Assembly (NCBI RefSeq): GCF_041053105.1
Contig: NZ_CP163444.1
Span: 4,960,001 to 5,024,000, forward strand
Reading direction: 5' to 3'
From: Streptomyces sp. R44
Lineage (GTDB): Bacteria; Actinomycetota; Actinomycetes; Streptomycetales; Streptomycetaceae
DNA: 64,000 nucleotides
In this document: positions 51,640 through 63,210 of the stretch, piece by piece
Numbering within the stretch: the first letter of the stretch is position 1
How the letters are laid out: every line of letters starts with the position of its first letter
Made by a program: the position numbers and the translations under genes
Notes under the pieces: generated by a model
What the model saw: the letters and a program-made list of their open reading frames with translations, nothing else
Databases searched by the model: none
What the model was told of the DNA's origin: nothing

Positions 51640-54143
51640 CCGTCACGCCGCAGTCCATGAGCGGCTCCGCCGCGGGCCACCCCGGCGGCGGCGGCAGCCC
51701 GGCCGTACCGCCCGAGGACCTCGTGACGCTGACCATCGACGGCGCCGAGATCTCCGTCCCCAAGGGGACGCTGGTCATCCGCGCCGCCGAACAGCTCGGC
51801 ATCGAGATCCCGCGCTTCTGCGACCACCCGCTCCTCGACCCCGCCGGCGCCTGCCGCCAGTGCATCGTCGAGGTCGAGGGCCAGCGCAAGCCGATGGCCT
51901 CCTGCACCATCACCTGCACCGACGGCATGGTGGTGAAGTCCCAGCTGACCTCGCCCGTCGCCGAGAAGGCCCAGCACGGCGTGATGGAGCTGCTGCTCGT
52001 CAACCACCCGCTGGACTGCCCGGTCTGCGACAAGGGCGGCGAGTGCCCCCTGCAGAACCAGGCCATGTCCCACGGACAGGCCGAATCCCGCTTCGAGGGC
52101 GTCAAGCGGACCTACGAGAAGCCCGTCCCGATCTCCACCCAGGTGCTGCTCGACCGCGAGCGGTGCGTGCTCTGCGCCCGCTGCACCCGCTTCTCCAACC
52201 AGGTCGCGGGCGACCCGATGATCGAGCTCATCGAGCGCGGCGCGCTCCAGCAGGTCGGCACCGGCGAGGGCGACCCCTTCGAGTCGTACTTCTCCGGCAA
52301 CACCATCCAGATCTGCCCGGTCGGCGCCCTCACCTCGGCCGCCTACCGCTTCCGCTCCCGCCCCTTCGACCTGGTCTCCACGCCGTCCGTCTGCGAGCAC
52401 TGCGCCGGCGGCTGCGCCACCCGCACCGACCACCGGCGCGGCAAGGTCATGCGGCGGCTCGCCGCCGAGGACCCGGAGGTCAACGAGGAGTGGATCTGCG
52501 ACAAGGGCCGCTTCGGCTTCCGGTACGCCCAGCAGCGCGACCGGCTCACCACCCCGCTCGTCCGGAACACCGACACCGGTGAGCTGGAGCCCGCCTCCTG
52601 GCCCGAGGCCCTGGAGGCCGCCGCCCGCGGGCTCGTCCGCGGCCGGACCGGCGTCCTGACCGGCGGCCGTCTGACCGTCGAGGACTCCTACGCGTACGCC
52701 AAGTTCGCCCGGGTCGCCCTCGACACCAACGACATCGACTTCCGGGCCCGGATCCACTCCGGCGAGGAGGCCGACTTCCTGGCCTCCGCCGTCGCCGGAC
52801 GCGGCCGCGACCTGGACGGCTCGGGCGTCACGTACACCTCGCTCGAAGCCGCCCCGGCCGTGCTCCTCGTCGGCCTGGAGTCCGAGGAGGAGGCCCCCGG
52901 CGTCTTCCTGCGGCTCCGCAAGGCCTGGCGCAAGCACGGCCAGAAGACGTACGCGGTCGCGCCGTTCGCGACCCGGGGCCTGGAGAAGGCGGGCGGCACC
53001 CTGCTGCCCGCCGCCCCCGGCACCGAGACCGAGTGGCTCGACGCCCTCACCGCCCGGGTCGGCCTCTCCGAGGACGGCGCCGCCGCGGCCGAGGCCCTCC
53101 GCCAGGAGGGCGCCGTCCTCGCCGTCGGCGAGCGGCTCGCGGGCGTGCCCGGCGCGCTCACCGCCGCCCTGCGCGCCGCCGCCGCCACCGGCGCCCGCCT
53201 CGTGTGGATCCCGCGCCGGGCCGGCGAGCGCGGCGCCGTCGAGGCCGGTGCGCTCCCGGCGCTGCTGCCCGGCGGCCGGCCCGCGACCGATCCCCGCGCG
53301 CGTGAGGAGGTCGCCGCCGCCTGGGGCGTCCGCGAACTCCCGCACCGCTACGGCCGCGACACCGGCCAGATCGTGGAAGCCGCCGCCGGCGGCGAACTCG
53401 CCGCGCTGCTCGTCGCCGGCGTCGAGGTCGCCGACCTGCCGGACCCGGCACGCGCGCGCGAGGCCCTCGACACGGCCTTCGTGGTCTCCCTGGAGCTGCG
53501 GCCGAGCGAGGTCACCGAGCGCGCCGACGTGATCCTGCCGGTCGCGGCCGTCGCCGAGAAGCCCGGCACCTTCCTCAACTGGGAGGGCAGGGCCCGGCTC
53601 TTCGAGTCCGCGCTCAAGCCCGAGCAGATGACCCGGCCGCTCGCGCCGACCGACGCCCGCGTGCTCCACATGCTCGCCGACGCCCTCGACGTCCACCTCG
53701 GCCTGCCCGACCTGCGGTCGGCCCGCCGGGAGCTGGACCGGCTCGGCGGCTGGACCGAGGAGCGGGCCACCGAGCCCAGCTCGCCCGGTCAGCCGGCGGC
53801 CCGGCCCGGCGACGGCGAGGCCGTCCTCGCCGGACACCGGCTCCTCCTCGACCTCGGCAGGCTCCAGGAGGGCGACACCGCCCTGGCCGGCACCCGGCAC
53901 GCCGCCGTCGCCCGGCTCTCCGCCACCACCGCCGCGGACACCGGCGTCAAGGACGGCGACGTCCTGGAGGTGACCGGCCCCGCGGGCTCCGTCACCTTCC
54001 CGCTCCAGGTCACCGAGATGCCCGACCGGGTCGTCTGGCTCCCGCTGAACTCGGCGGGCCGCGGTGTCCTCTCCGACACCGGCGCCCACCCCGGCGACCT
54101 GGTCCGCATCGGCCCGGCGACCTCGCAGGAGGTGCAGGCATGA
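51636..54143 (+). CDS. nuoG: NADH-quinone oxidoreductase subunit G
   Basis: An 835-residue 75-kDa-type subunit. The N-terminal 2Fe-2S domain has [22 protein letters not shown]; next the His-Cys3 cluster ([17 protein letters not shown]), a 4Fe-4S set ([10 protein letters not shown]...CPVGALT), and a fourth set in [17 protein letters not shown] plus WICDKGRFG, matching the optional N7 cluster. The C-terminal molybdopterin-oxidoreductase-like domain is degenerate (Ala/Gly/Arg-rich) and ends with a molydop-binding-like domain. ATG 51636 overlaps the nuoF stop; the TGA overlaps nuoH. Confidence 0.96.
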
Positions 54144-55504
54144 CCCAGAACGTCCTCGCGGCGGAGGATCTGTCGATGTTCGGCACGGACCCCTGGTGGC
54201 TCGTGCTGATCAAGGCGGTCTTCTGCTTCGCCTTCCTGATGATCACCGTGCTCTTCTCCATCGTGTGGGAGCGCAAGGTCGTCGCCTGGATGCAGCTGCG
54301 CATCGGCCCCAACCGGCACGGCCCCTGGGGTCTCCTCCAGTCCCTCGCGGACGGCATCAAGCTGATGCTCAAGGAGGACGTGATCGTCAAGAAGGCCGAC
54401 AAGGTCGTCTACGTCCTCGCCCCGATCGTCGCCGCGATCCCCGCGTTCATGGCGATCGCCGTGATCCCCTTCGGCCCGGCCGGCAACGAGGTCTCGATCT
54501 TCGGCCACCGGACCGCCATGCAGCTCACCGACCTGCCGATCGCGATGCTGTACGTCCTCGCGGTCGCCTCCGTCGGCATCTACGGCATCGTCCTCGCCGG
54601 CTGGTCCTCCGGCTCCACGTACCCGCTGCTCGGCGGCCTCCGCTCCTGCGCGCAGATGATCTCGTACGAGATCGCCATGGGCGCGGCCTTCGCCTCGGTC
54701 TTCCTCTACTCCGGGTCGATGTCGACCTCGAAGATCGTCGAGGCGCAGGCGGACCGCTGGTTCGTGATCCTGCTGCCGGTGTCGTTCATCATCTACATCG
54801 TCACGATGGTCGGCGAGACGAACCGCGCCCCCTTCGACATGCCGGAGTCCGAGGGCGACCTCGTCGGCGGCTTCAACACCGAGTACTCGTCCATCAAGTT
54901 CGCGATGTTCATGCTCGCCGAGTACGTGAACATGGTGACGGTCTCGGCCGTGTCGGTGACCCTCTTCCTGGGCGGCTGGCGGGCCCCGTACCCGATCTCC
55001 ACCTTCTGGGAGGGCGCGAACCACGGCTGGTGGCCGATGCTCTGGTTCGTCGTCAAGGTGCAGCTGCTGCTGTTCTTCTTCATCTGGCTCCGCGGCACCC
55101 TGCCCCGCGTCCGCTACGACCAGCTGATGAAGCTCGGCTGGAAGGTCCTCATCCCGGTCGCCGTGGTCTGGCTGATGCTCGTCGCCACCGTCCGCGCGCT
55201 GCGGAACGAGAACATCGCCTTCTCCAACATCGTGCTGTACGTGGCCGGTGCCGTCCTCGCCCTGCTCCTCCTCTCCTTCCTCTACGACGCGTTCCGCGAC
55301 CGGAAGGCGAAGGAGGCCGCGGCCGGACCCGCCGAGGAGCCGGCCTTCGACCCGATGGCCGGCGGCTTCCCCGTACCGCCCAAGCCCGGACAGTCCCTGC
55401 CGCCCGTGCCGCGGCGCAGGCCCCGGCACGACCGGGACCTCGTTGTCAGTGGTGGCCCCGATACTGCTACTGCGAGTGATGGAAAGGAGACGGACGGTGT
55501 CTGA
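54140..55504 (+). CDS. nuoH: NADH-quinone oxidoreductase subunit H
   Basis: A 454-residue membrane subunit joining the two arms and forming part of the quinone cavity. [37 protein letters not shown] is the family signature; [26 protein letters not shown] and [25 protein letters not shown] give the second and third. Eight helices are expected. The C-terminal 70 residues are a Pro/Ala-rich cytoplasmic tail absent from short NuoH proteins. ATG 54140 overlaps nuoG; nuoI's GTG overlaps its end by 8 bases. Confidence 0.97.
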   Translation: MTQNVLAAEDLSMFGTDPWWLVLIKAVFCFAFLMITVLFSIVWERKVVAWMQLRIGPNRHGPWGLLQSLADGIKLMLKEDVIVKKADKVVYVLAPIVAAIPAFMAIAVIPFGPAGNEVSIFGHRTAMQLTDLPIAMLYVLAVASVGIYGIVLAGWSSGSTYPLLGGLRSCAQMISYEIAMGAAFASVFLYSGSMSTSKIVEAQADRWFVILLPVSFIIYIVTMVGETNRAPFDMPESEGDLVGGFNTEYSSIKFAMFMLAEYVNMVTVSAVSVTLFLGGWRAPYPISTFWEGANHGWWPMLWFVVKVQLLLFFFIWLRGTLPRVRYDQLMKLGWKVLIPVAVVWLMLVATVRALRNENIAFSNIVLYVAGAVLALLLLSFLYDAFRDRKAKEAAAGPAEEPAFDPMAGGFPVPPKPGQSLPPVPRRRPRHDRDLVVSGGPDTATASDGKETDGV

Positions 55505-56075
55505 TTTCCAGAATCCGGTGGCCGGCTTCGGCGTGACCTTCAAGGCCATGTTCAAGAAGCGGCTGACCGAGCAGTACCCGGAGCAGCAGAAGACGACGGC
55601 GCCCCGCTTCCACGGCCGGCACCAGCTCAACCGTCACCCCGACGGTCTGGAGAAGTGCGTCGGCTGCGAGCTGTGCGCCTGGGCCTGTCCCGCCGACGCC
55701 ATCTACGTCGAGGGCGCGGACAACACCGACGAGGAGCGCTACTCGCCGGGCGAGCGGTACGGCCGCGTCTACCAGATCAACTACGCCCGCTGCATCCTCT
55801 GCGGACTGTGCATCGAGGCGTGCCCCACGCGCGCGCTGACGATGACCAACGAGTTCGAGCTGGCCGACTCCTCCCGCGAGGCCCTGATCTACACCAAGGA
55901 GCAGCTCCTCGCGGGCCTGGAGGAGGAGATGGTCGACACCCCGCACGCGATCTTCCCGGGCATGACCGAGCAGGACTACTACCGGGGCCTGGTCACCGGG
56001 GCCGCGCCCGGCACCGTCCGTCAGGTGGCGGTGTCCAAGGGGGAGAAGGGCGAGCCGGAGGGGGCGGGCGCATGA
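55497..56075 (+). CDS. nuoI: NADH-quinone oxidoreductase subunit I
   Basis: A 192-residue ferredoxin-like subunit with two 4Fe-4S clusters (N6a and N6b): [19 protein letters not shown] and [19 protein letters not shown]. It passes electrons towards NuoB. The N-terminal [21 protein letters not shown] is the amphipathic anchor. Start GTG 55497 with GGAAAGGAGACGG upstream. The C-terminus ends in a Lys/Glu/Gly tail; the stop overlaps nuoJ. Confidence 0.97.
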   Translation: MSDFQNPVAGFGVTFKAMFKKRLTEQYPEQQKTTAPRFHGRHQLNRHPDGLEKCVGCELCAWACPADAIYVEGADNTDEERYSPGERYGRVYQINYARCILCGLCIEACPTRALTMTNEFELADSSREALIYTKEQLLAGLEEEMVDTPHAIFPGMTEQDYYRGLVTGAAPGTVRQVAVSKGEKGEPEGAGA

Positions 56076-56890
56076 GCGCGAACCTCGCGGCCTACGCGAC
56101 CTCTTCCGGCGAGGCCTTCCAGTTCTGGGTCCTCGGCACCGTCGCCGTCGTCGGCGCGCTGTCCACGATCCTGATGAAGAAGGCCGTGCACTCGGCGCTC
56201 TCCCTCGCCGGGACGATGATCGTCCTGGCGGTCTTCTACCTCGCCAACGGCGCGTACTTCCTCGGCATCGTCCAGATCGTCGTCTACACCGGCGCGATCA
56301 TGATGCTCTTCCTCTTCGTCGTCATGCTGGTCGGTGTCACCGCCGCGGACTCGCTGAAGGAGACCATCAAGGGGCAGCGCTGGTGGGCCGTCGCCTGCGG
56401 TCTCGGCTTCGGCATCCTGCTCATCGCCGGCATCGGCCACGCCTCGCTGACGGAGTTCGCCGGACTCGGCGCCGCCAACAGCGCGCACGGCGGGAACGTG
56501 GAGGGCCTCGCCGCCCTCATCTTCACCAAGTACGTCTTCGCCTTCGAGATCACCGGCGCGCTGCTGATCACGGCGGCCGTCGGCGCGATGGTGCTCACCC
56601 ACCGCGAGCGCACCGAGCGGGCCCGCACCCAGCGCGAGCTCTCCGAGCAGCGCGTCCGCGAGGGCACGCACGTGCCGCCGCTGCCCGCGCCCGGTGTGTA
56701 CGCCCGGCACAACGCCGTCGACATCGCCGGTCTGCTGCCCGACGGCACCCCGGCGGAGCTCACCGTCATGGGGACCCTGCGCAAGCGGGGCCAGATCCGG
56801 GACGTGTCCACCGAGGCGCTCTCGGACCTCAAGGCCCTGGAGCAGCGGTCGGCGGAGCGCCTGGGCCGCGAAGAGGAGGCTTCTCGGTGA
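56072..56890 (+). CDS. nuoJ: NADH-quinone oxidoreductase subunit J
   Basis: A 272-residue membrane subunit. Five helices lie in the first 170 residues, with [22 protein letters not shown] and [25 protein letters not shown], the NuoJ signature including a pi-bulge helix. A C-terminal cytoplasmic stretch of about 95 residues ([16 protein letters not shown]...) is longer than in E. coli and includes [19 protein letters not shown] 56072 overlaps nuoI and the stop overlaps nuoK's GTG. Confidence 0.96.
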   Translation: MSANLAAYATSSGEAFQFWVLGTVAVVGALSTILMKKAVHSALSLAGTMIVLAVFYLANGAYFLGIVQIVVYTGAIMMLFLFVVMLVGVTAADSLKETIKGQRWWAVACGLGFGILLIAGIGHASLTEFAGLGAANSAHGGNVEGLAALIFTKYVFAFEITGALLITAAVGAMVLTHRERTERARTQRELSEQRVREGTHVPPLPAPGVYARHNAVDIAGLLPDGTPAELTVMGTLRKRGQIRDVSTEALSDLKALEQRSAERLGREEEASR

Positions 56891-57186
56891 ATCCCGTCAA
56901 CTACCTGTACCTGGCCGCCCTGCTGTTCACCATCGGTGCGGCCGGTGTACTGATCCGGCGCAACGCGATCGTCGTGTTCATGTGCGTGGAGCTCATGCTC
57001 AACGCCTGCAACCTCGCGTTCGTCACCTTCTCCCGCATGCACGGCAACCTCGACGGACAGATCATCGCCTTCTTCACGATGGTCGTCGCCGCCGCGGAGG
57101 TCGTCGTCGGGCTCGCGATCATCGTGTCCGTCTTCCGTGCCCGCCACTCGGCCTCGGTCGACGACGCCAGCCTGATGAAGCTGTGA
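56887..57186 (+). CDS. nuoK: NADH-quinone oxidoreductase subunit K
   Basis: A 99-residue subunit with three helices. [28 protein letters not shown] holds the conserved Glu of the second helix, and [18 protein letters not shown] the second Glu; both are in the proton path. GTG 56887 overlaps the nuoJ stop (GTGA). nuoL starts 10 bases after its stop. Confidence 0.97.
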   Translation: MNPVNYLYLAALLFTIGAAGVLIRRNAIVVFMCVELMLNACNLAFVTFSRMHGNLDGQIIAFFTMVVAAAEVVVGLAIIVSVFRARHSASVDDASLMKL

Positions 57187-57196
57187 GGGGCTGACC

Positions 57197-59113
57197 GTGG
57201 AAAATCTCATTGCGCTGCTCATCGGGGCGCCCCTGCTCGGGGCGGCGGTGCTGCTCTGCGGCGGCCGGCGGCTCGACAAGTCCGGGCACTGGCTCGGCAC
57301 GCTCCTCGCGGGCGTGTCGTTCGTGATCGGGCTTGCGCTCTTCGCCGACATGCTCGGCAAGAGCGCCGACGACCGGGCCCTGCACCAGACGCTCTACACC
57401 TGGATCCCCGTCGAGGGCTTCCAGGCGGACATGGCCTTCCAGCTCGACCAGCTGTCGATGACCTTCGTCCTGCTGATCACCGGGGTCGGCACGCTCATCC
57501 ACGTCTACTCCATCGGCTACATGGAGCACGACGAGCGCCGCCGCCGCTTCTTCGGCTACCTCAACCTGTTCGTCGCGGCGATGCTCCTGCTCGTCCTCGC
57601 CGACAACTACCTGCTCCTGTACTTCGGCTGGGAGGGCGTCGGCCTCGCCTCGTACCTCCTGATCGGCTTCTGGCAGCACAAGCCCACCGCGGCCACCGCC
57701 GCGAAGAAGGCGTTCATCGTCAACCGTGTCGGCGACATGGGCCTCTCGATCGCCATCATGATCATGTTCACCACCTTCGGCACCTTCACCTTCGGTCCGG
57801 TGCTCGAAGCGACCGGCCAGGCCTCCGAGGGCAAGCTGACCGCGATCGGCCTGATGCTGCTCCTCGCCGCCTGCGGCAAGTCGGCCCAGGTGCCGCTGCA
57901 GTCCTGGCTCGGGGACGCGATGGAGGGCCCGACCCCGGTCTCGGCCCTCATCCACGCGGCCACGATGGTGACCGCCGGTGTCTACCTGATCGTCCGCTCC
58001 GCCGACATCTTCAACGCCGCGCCGGACGCCCAGCTCGTCGTCACCGTCGTCGGCGCCGTCACGCTCCTCTTCGGTGCGATCGTCGGTTGCGCGAAGGACG
58101 ACATCAAGAAGGCCCTCGCCGGTTCGACGATGTCGCAGATCGGCTACATGATCCTGGCGGCCGGCCTCGGCCCCATCGGCTACGTCTTCGCGATCATGCA
58201 CCTGGTGACGCACGGCTTCTTCAAGGCCGGGCTGTTCCTCGGAGCCGGATCCGTCATGCACGGCATGAACGACGAGGTCGACATGCGGAAGTACGGCGGC
58301 CTGCGGAAGTACATGCCGGTCACCTTCATCACCTTCGGCCTCGGCTACCTCGCGATCATCGGCTTCCCCGGCCTGTCCGGCTTCTTCTCCAAGGACAAGA
58401 TCATCGAGGCGGCCTTCGCCAAGGGCGGCACCGAGGGCTGGATCCTCGGCGCGGTCACCCTGCTCGGCGCGGCCATCACCGCGTACTACATGACCCGCGT
58501 GATGCTGATGACCTTCTTCGGCGAGAAGCGCTGGCAGGACACTGTGTCTGATGGCGGCTCCGCCGCGGGGAACGGGCAGCAGCCGCACCCGCACGAGTCG
58601 CCCAGGTCCATGGTCATCCCGATGGTGCTGCTCGCCGTCGGCTCGGTCGCCGCGGGCGCGCTCTTCGAGTTCTCCGGCTTCGTCGAGTGGCTGGAGCCGG
58701 TCACCGGCTTCGAGCACGGCCACTCGCCGATCAGCGCCGCCGCCGTCACCGCCGCCACCGTCGCCGTCATGGTGATCGGCGTCGGCCTCGCGTACGTCCA
58801 GTACGGCCGCCGGCCCGTCCCGGTGGTCGCCCCGCGCGGCTCGCTCCTCACCCGGGCCGCCCGCCGCGACCTGCTCCAGGACGACTTCAACCACGTCGTC
58901 TTCGTCCGGGGCGGCACGCACCTGACCCGCTCGCTCGTCTACGTCGACCACAGCCTGGTGGACGGCGTGGTCAACGGCACCGCGGCCTCGGTCGGCGGAC
59001 TCTCCGGCCGGCTGCGCAAGCTCCAGAACGGCTACGTCCGCTCGTACGCGGTCTCCATGTTCGGAGGTACGGCGGTGCTGATCGCCGCGACCCTGCTGAT
59101 GAGGGCGGTGTAA
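57197..59113 (+). CDS. nuoL: NADH-quinone oxidoreductase subunit L
   Basis: A 638-residue antiporter-like proton-pumping subunit, usually with 16 helices and a long lateral helix. [53 protein letters not shown] and [18 protein letters not shown] are family motifs, with the key Lys and Glu in conserved positions. A His/Pro-rich loop ([10 protein letters not shown]) lies near residue 460, before the lateral-helix segment. GTG 57197. nuoM starts 5 bases after the stop. Confidence 0.97.
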   Translation: MENLIALLIGAPLLGAAVLLCGGRRLDKSGHWLGTLLAGVSFVIGLALFADMLGKSADDRALHQTLYTWIPVEGFQADMAFQLDQLSMTFVLLITGVGTLIHVYSIGYMEHDERRRRFFGYLNLFVAAMLLLVLADNYLLLYFGWEGVGLASYLLIGFWQHKPTAATAAKKAFIVNRVGDMGLSIAIMIMFTTFGTFTFGPVLEATGQASEGKLTAIGLMLLLAACGKSAQVPLQSWLGDAMEGPTPVSALIHAATMVTAGVYLIVRSADIFNAAPDAQLVVTVVGAVTLLFGAIVGCAKDDIKKALAGSTMSQIGYMILAAGLGPIGYVFAIMHLVTHGFFKAGLFLGAGSVMHGMNDEVDMRKYGGLRKYMPVTFITFGLGYLAIIGFPGLSGFFSKDKIIEAAFAKGGTEGWILGAVTLLGAAITAYYMTRVMLMTFFGEKRWQDTVSDGGSAAGNGQQPHPHESPRSMVIPMVLLAVGSVAAGALFEFSGFVEWLEPVTGFEHGHSPISAAAVTAATVAVMVIGVGLAYVQYGRRPVPVVAPRGSLLTRAARRDLLQDDFNHVVFVRGGTHLTRSLVYVDHSLVDGVVNGTAASVGGLSGRLRKLQNGYVRSYAVSMFGGTAVLIAATLLMRAV

Positions 59114-59118
59114 CGCTC

Positions 59119-60699
59119 ATGTCCTTCCCGCTCCTTACGGCGACGGCAGCGGTGCCGGCGGTCGGTGCGATCCTCACCGCCGCCGTGCCCGCCGCCCGCC
59201 GCACCGCCGCCAAGTGGCTGGCGCTGCTCGTCTCGCTCGCCACACTCGTCCTCGCCGCCGTCGTCTGGGCCCGGTTCGAGCCCGGCGGCGACCGCTACCA
59301 GCTCACCGAGAACCACTCCTGGATCAAGGACTTCGGCGTCCGGTACGAGCTCGGGGTCGACGGGATCGGGGTGGCGCTCATCGCGCTCACCGCACTGCTG
59401 ATCCCCTTCATCGTCCTGGCCGGCTGGCACGACGCCGACCCGCTGGAGACCTCCTCGAAGAGGTGGCGGCCGACGCAGGGCTTCTTCGCCCTGATCCTCA
59501 TGGTCGAGGCGATGGTGATCCTCTCCTTCGAGGCCACCGACGTCTTCCTCTTCTACATCCTCTTCGAAGCCATGCTCATCCCGATGTACTTCCTCATCGG
59601 CGGCTTCGGCGACCGCGCCCACAGCGGCTCCGACGAGAACGCGGCGGCCCAGCGCTCCTACGCGGCCGTCAAGTTCCTGCTCTACAACCTCGTCGGCGGC
59701 CTCATCATGCTGGCCGCCGTCATCGGGCTCTACGTGGTCGCGGGGAACTTCTCGCTCACCGAGATCGCCGCGGCCCGGGCCAACGGCTCCCTGGAGATGG
59801 CGACCAGCACCGAGCGGTGGCTGTTCCTCGGCTTCTTCTTCGCCTTCGCGGTGAAGGCGCCGCTCTGGCCGCTGCACACCTGGCTGCCGAACGCGATGGG
59901 GGAGGCCACCGCCCCGGTCGCCGTCCTCATCACCGCCGTCGTCGACAAGGTCGGCACCTTCGCGATGCTCCGCTTCTGCCTCGGCCTCTTCCCCGAGGCG
60001 AGCAAGTGGGCCACCCCGGCGATCGTCGTCCTGGCGCTGATCAGCATCGTCTACGGCGCGCTGCTCGCCGTCGGCCAGCGGGACATCAAGCGCCTGGTCG
60101 CCTACGCGTCCATCTCGCACTTCGGCTTCATCATCCTGGGCATCTTCGCGATGACCAGCCAGGGCCAGTCCGGTGCCACCCTCTACATGGTCAACCACGG
60201 CATCTCGACGGCCGCGCTGATGCTGGTCGCCGGATTCCTGATCTCCCGGCGCGGCTCGCGGCTCATCGCCGACTACGGCGGTGTGCAGAAGGTCGCCCCG
60301 GTGCTCGCCGGCACCTTCCTGATCGGCGGCCTCGCGACCCTGTCGCTGCCCGGACTCGCGCCGTTCGTCAGCGAGTTCCTGGTGCTGGTCGGCGCGTACG
60401 CCCGGTATCCGGTGGCCGGCATCATCGCCACCACCGGCATCGTCCTCGCCGCGCTCTACACCCTCGTCCTGTACCAGCGGACGATGACCGGGCCGGTGAA
60501 GGAGGAGGTGCGGGCACTGCCCGACCTGCGGGCGCGCGAGCTGGCCGTCGTCGTCCCGCTGATCGCCGTCCTCATCTTCCTCGGGGTCTTCCCGAAGCCG
60601 CTGACGGACGTCGTCAACCCGGCCGTGCGGCACACCATGTCGGACGTCCAGCAGAAGGACCCCCAGCCCCAGATTCAGAACGTGGAGGCGGCCCAGTGA
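59119..60699 (+). CDS. nuoM: NADH-quinone oxidoreductase subunit M
   Basis: A 526-residue antiporter-like subunit. FEATDVFLFYILFEAMLIPMYFLIGGFG carries the conserved Glu pair; FAVKAPLWPLHTWLPNAMGEATAPVAVLI carries the key Lys; KRLVAYASISHFGFIILG is typical. The ATG 59119 start has GGTGTAACGCTC upstream. The C-terminal tail is Gln/Asp-rich (MSDVQQKDPQPQIQNVEAAQ). Its stop overlaps nuoN's GTG. Confidence 0.97.
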   Translation: MSFPLLTATAAVPAVGAILTAAVPAARRTAAKWLALLVSLATLVLAAVVWARFEPGGDRYQLTENHSWIKDFGVRYELGVDGIGVALIALTALLIPFIVLAGWHDADPLETSSKRWRPTQGFFALILMVEAMVILSFEATDVFLFYILFEAMLIPMYFLIGGFGDRAHSGSDENAAAQRSYAAVKFLLYNLVGGLIMLAAVIGLYVVAGNFSLTEIAAARANGSLEMATSTERWLFLGFFFAFAVKAPLWPLHTWLPNAMGEATAPVAVLITAVVDKVGTFAMLRFCLGLFPEASKWATPAIVVLALISIVYGALLAVGQRDIKRLVAYASISHFGFIILGIFAMTSQGQSGATLYMVNHGISTAALMLVAGFLISRRGSRLIADYGGVQKVAPVLAGTFLIGGLATLSLPGLAPFVSEFLVLVGAYARYPVAGIIATTGIVLAALYTLVLYQRTMTGPVKEEVRALPDLRARELAVVVPLIAVLIFLGVFPKPLTDVVNPAVRHTMSDVQQKDPQPQIQNVEAAQ

Positions 60700-62345
60700 G
60701 TTCCATGGCTGTCCACAGCTTGTGGACGACGGCTGCCGGGCCGCTCGACAAGATCCCGGCGCCCCACATCGAGTACACGCAGCTCTCGCCCGTGCTGATC
60801 GTGCTCGGCGCCGCGGTCGTCAGCGTCCTCGTCGAGGCCTTCGTGCCCCGCAGGGCCCGCTACCACAGCCAGGTGTTCCTCTCCGTCGCGGCGCTCGCCG
60901 CCGCCTTCGCCGCCATCGTCGGCCTGGCGGCGGGCGGTTACGGCTCCACCAAGGCCCACATCGCGGCCATGGGAGCCATCGCCGTCGACGGACCCGCCCT
61001 CTTCCTCCAGGGCACCATTCTCCTCGCCTCCGTCGTGGCGCTGTTCACCTTCGCCGAGCGCAGGCTCGACCCGGCCGACCACGGCCACAAGGTCGACTCC
61101 TTCGCCGCCGAGGCCGCCGCCGTCCCCGGCAGCGACCACGAGCGGGCAGCCGTCAAGGCCGGGTTCACCACCACCGAGGTCTTCCCGCTCGCGCTGTTCG
61201 CGATCTCCGGCATGCTGGTCTTCCCGGCGGCCAACGACCTCCTGACGCTCTTCGTCGCCCTGGAGGTCTTCTCCCTCCCGCTGTACCTGCTGTGCGCCGT
61301 CGCCCGCCGCAAGCGGCTGATGTCGCAGGAGGCGGCCGTCAAGTACTTCCTGCTCGGCGCCTTCTCCTCGGCCTTCCTGCTCTTCGGGATCGCCCTGCTC
61401 TACGGCTACGCGGGCTCCGTCTCGTACGCCACCATCGCCCGGGTCGTCGACGGCTCCATCGGCTCCGTCGACCCGGCGCTCGCCGACACCATGGGCAACG
61501 ACGCGCTGCTGCTCATCGGCTTCGCGATGGTCCTCATGGGGCTCCTCTTCAAGGTCGGCGCCGTGCCGTTCCACATGTGGACCCCGGACGTCTACCAGGG
61601 CGCCCCGACCCCGGTCACCGGCTTCATGGCCGCCGCCACCAAGGTCGCCGCCTTCGGCGCGCTGCTCCGCCTGCTGTACGTGGTGCTGCCCGGTCTCACC
61701 TGGGACTGGCGGCCGGTCATGTGGGGCGTCGCCATCGTCACCATGCTGGGCGGTGCGATCGTCGCCATCACCCAGACCGACATCAAGCGGCTCCTGGCGT
61801 ACTCGTCGATCGCGCACGCCGGCTTCCTGCTCGCGGGCGTCATCGCGGCGACGCCGTCCGGCATCTCGTCCGTCCTGTTCTACCTGGGCGCCTACTCCTT
61901 CGTGACGATCGGCGCGTTCGCCGTCGTCACCCTGGTCCGGGACGCGGGCGGCGAGGCCACCCACCTGTCCAAGTGGGCCGGGCTCGGCCGCCGTTCGCCG
62001 CTCGTCGCGGCGGTCTTCGCGGTCTTCCTGCTGGCCTTCGCCGGCATTCCGCTGACCTCCGGCTTCTCCGGGAAGTTCGCGGTCTTCAAGGCGGCGGCGG
62101 AGGGCGGCGCCGGCGCACTCGTCGTGGTCGGTGTGATCTCCTCGGCGATCGCCGCGTTCTTCTACATCCGGGTCATCGTGCTCATGTTCTTCAGCGAGCC
62201 GAAGGCGGACGGCCCCACGGTCGCCGTGCCCTCGGCCCTGACGAGCATCACGATCGCGGCGGGCGTCGCGGTCACCCTGGTCCTCGGCCTCGCCCCGCAG
62301 TACTTCCTGGACCTGGCGAACCAGGCGAGCGTGTTCGTCCGGTAG
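60696..62345 (+). CDS. nuoN: NADH-quinone oxidoreductase subunit N
   Basis: A 549-residue antiporter-like subunit, the last gene of the operon. LALFAISGMLVFPAANDLLTLFVALEVFSLPLYLL, VKYFLLGAFSSAFLLFGIALLYG, FKVGAVPFHMWTPDVYQGAPTPVTGFMA and KRLLAYSSIAHAGFLLAG are diagnostic. A charged insert (AERRLDPADHGHKVDSFAAE) of about 40 residues follows helix 3. GTG 60696 overlaps nuoM; ATG 60705 is an alternative. A terminator follows within 20 bases. Confidence 0.97.
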   Translation: MSSMAVHSLWTTAAGPLDKIPAPHIEYTQLSPVLIVLGAAVVSVLVEAFVPRRARYHSQVFLSVAALAAAFAAIVGLAAGGYGSTKAHIAAMGAIAVDGPALFLQGTILLASVVALFTFAERRLDPADHGHKVDSFAAEAAAVPGSDHERAAVKAGFTTTEVFPLALFAISGMLVFPAANDLLTLFVALEVFSLPLYLLCAVARRKRLMSQEAAVKYFLLGAFSSAFLLFGIALLYGYAGSVSYATIARVVDGSIGSVDPALADTMGNDALLLIGFAMVLMGLLFKVGAVPFHMWTPDVYQGAPTPVTGFMAAATKVAAFGALLRLLYVVLPGLTWDWRPVMWGVAIVTMLGGAIVAITQTDIKRLLAYSSIAHAGFLLAGVIAATPSGISSVLFYLGAYSFVTIGAFAVVTLVRDAGGEATHLSKWAGLGRRSPLVAAVFAVFLLAFAGIPLTSGFSGKFAVFKAAAEGGAGALVVVGVISSAIAAFFYIRVIVLMFFSEPKADGPTVAVPSALTSITIAAGVAVTLVLGLAPQYFLDLANQASVFVR

Positions 62346-62362
62346 ACCGGGCGGTACGTCGG

Positions 62363-62394
62363 AAGGGCCCGGCTCGGGGGCGAGCCGGGTCCTT
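62363..62394. terminator. Terminator after nuoN
   Basis: AAGGGCCCGGCTC (62363-62375) pairs with GAGCCGGGTCCTT (62382-62394), one G-T-type mismatch, 6-base loop. It lies between the convergent nuo operon and the oxygenase gene and can serve both. Confidence 0.75.
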
Positions 62395-62414
62395 CGTCGT
62401 GTGCGGCGTACCGG

Positions 62415-63119
62415 TCAGGCCATCCAGAAGAAGACGGCGGTCATCCGCTTGTCCTCCAGGGTGGTGCCCCAGTAACCGGTCGCGCTGTGCATCAGGTTCG
62501 CGGAGTAGAGCAGCAGCCGGTTGTACCGGTGGGGGACGCGGACGTCCTCGGTGAAGGAGTCCTGGGGGACGAAGCGGGTGCCCAGGGCGTCGACCAGGTT
62601 GTCGTGCGGGGCCAGGACCTGGTTGCCGCCGAGCCGGCCGCCCGGGAGGTTCTGGCGGTAGAAGCTGGTGCCGCAGTCCTCGGGGGTGTCCGGGCTGAGG
62701 TAGAGCACGGCGGCGTAGCGGCACAGGCTGCGGGAGTCGGTGTGCGGGCGGGGCTCGCACTCGTCCTTGCCGACGGCCTGGACGCAGTTGTGGTTGAAGG
62801 TGCCCGCGCGGTCCGGCTCCACGGCCCAGATCCGCGGGGCGCCGGTGGCCTTGCGCACCAGCCGTTCCACGCGGGCGAGTTCGTCCGGCTCCAGGCCCGG
62901 CATGGCCCGCTGGCCCGGCCAGGGCTCGGGGTTGACCGGGGCGCCCTGGACCCAGTCCTCCTTGGCGAGACAGCGGGCGCGGACGGAGTCGACGTTCGGC
63001 AGCACGTCGTCGATGACCCAGAAGTCACGGCCCTTCGTCGGCTTCCGGTACGGGAGGACGGGCAGGCCGGCGCCTGGGGAGGGGGGACGGAAGGGGTGAT
63101 GTGGGGGGTTCGGAGACAT
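62415..63119 (-). CDS. 2-oxoglutarate/Fe(II)-type oxygenase-like protein (DUF6445-like)
   Basis: A 234-residue protein with a cupin/DSBH oxygenase layout. PRPHTDSRSLCRYAAVLYLS gives the HxD metal pair, and LLLYSANLMHSATGYWG gives the distal His; YNR just before may position the co-substrate. GRDFWVIDDVLPNVDSVRARCLA is the N-terminal strand/helix. It probably oxidises or hydroxylates an amino acid or small molecule, but the substrate is unknown. ATG 63119 is used, with no clear ribosome site. It faces the nuo operon tail to tail. Confidence 0.7.
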   Translation of the reverse strand: MSPNPPHHPFRPPSPGAGLPVLPYRKPTKGRDFWVIDDVLPNVDSVRARCLAKEDWVQGAPVNPEPWPGQRAMPGLEPDELARVERLVRKATGAPRIWAVEPDRAGTFNHNCVQAVGKDECEPRPHTDSRSLCRYAAVLYLSPDTPEDCGTSFYRQNLPGGRLGGNQVLAPHDNLVDALGTRFVPQDSFTEDVRVPHRYNRLLLYSANLMHSATGYWGTTLEDKRMTAVFFWMA

Positions 63120-63210
63120 GCCGGGAACGCTAGTTCGGGCCCGGAAAGGGGGTGCCAAAGCGGCGGCCAAGTCTCCGACAAGAGATGGTGTGCGCCTGCC
63201 CAAGAAAGGG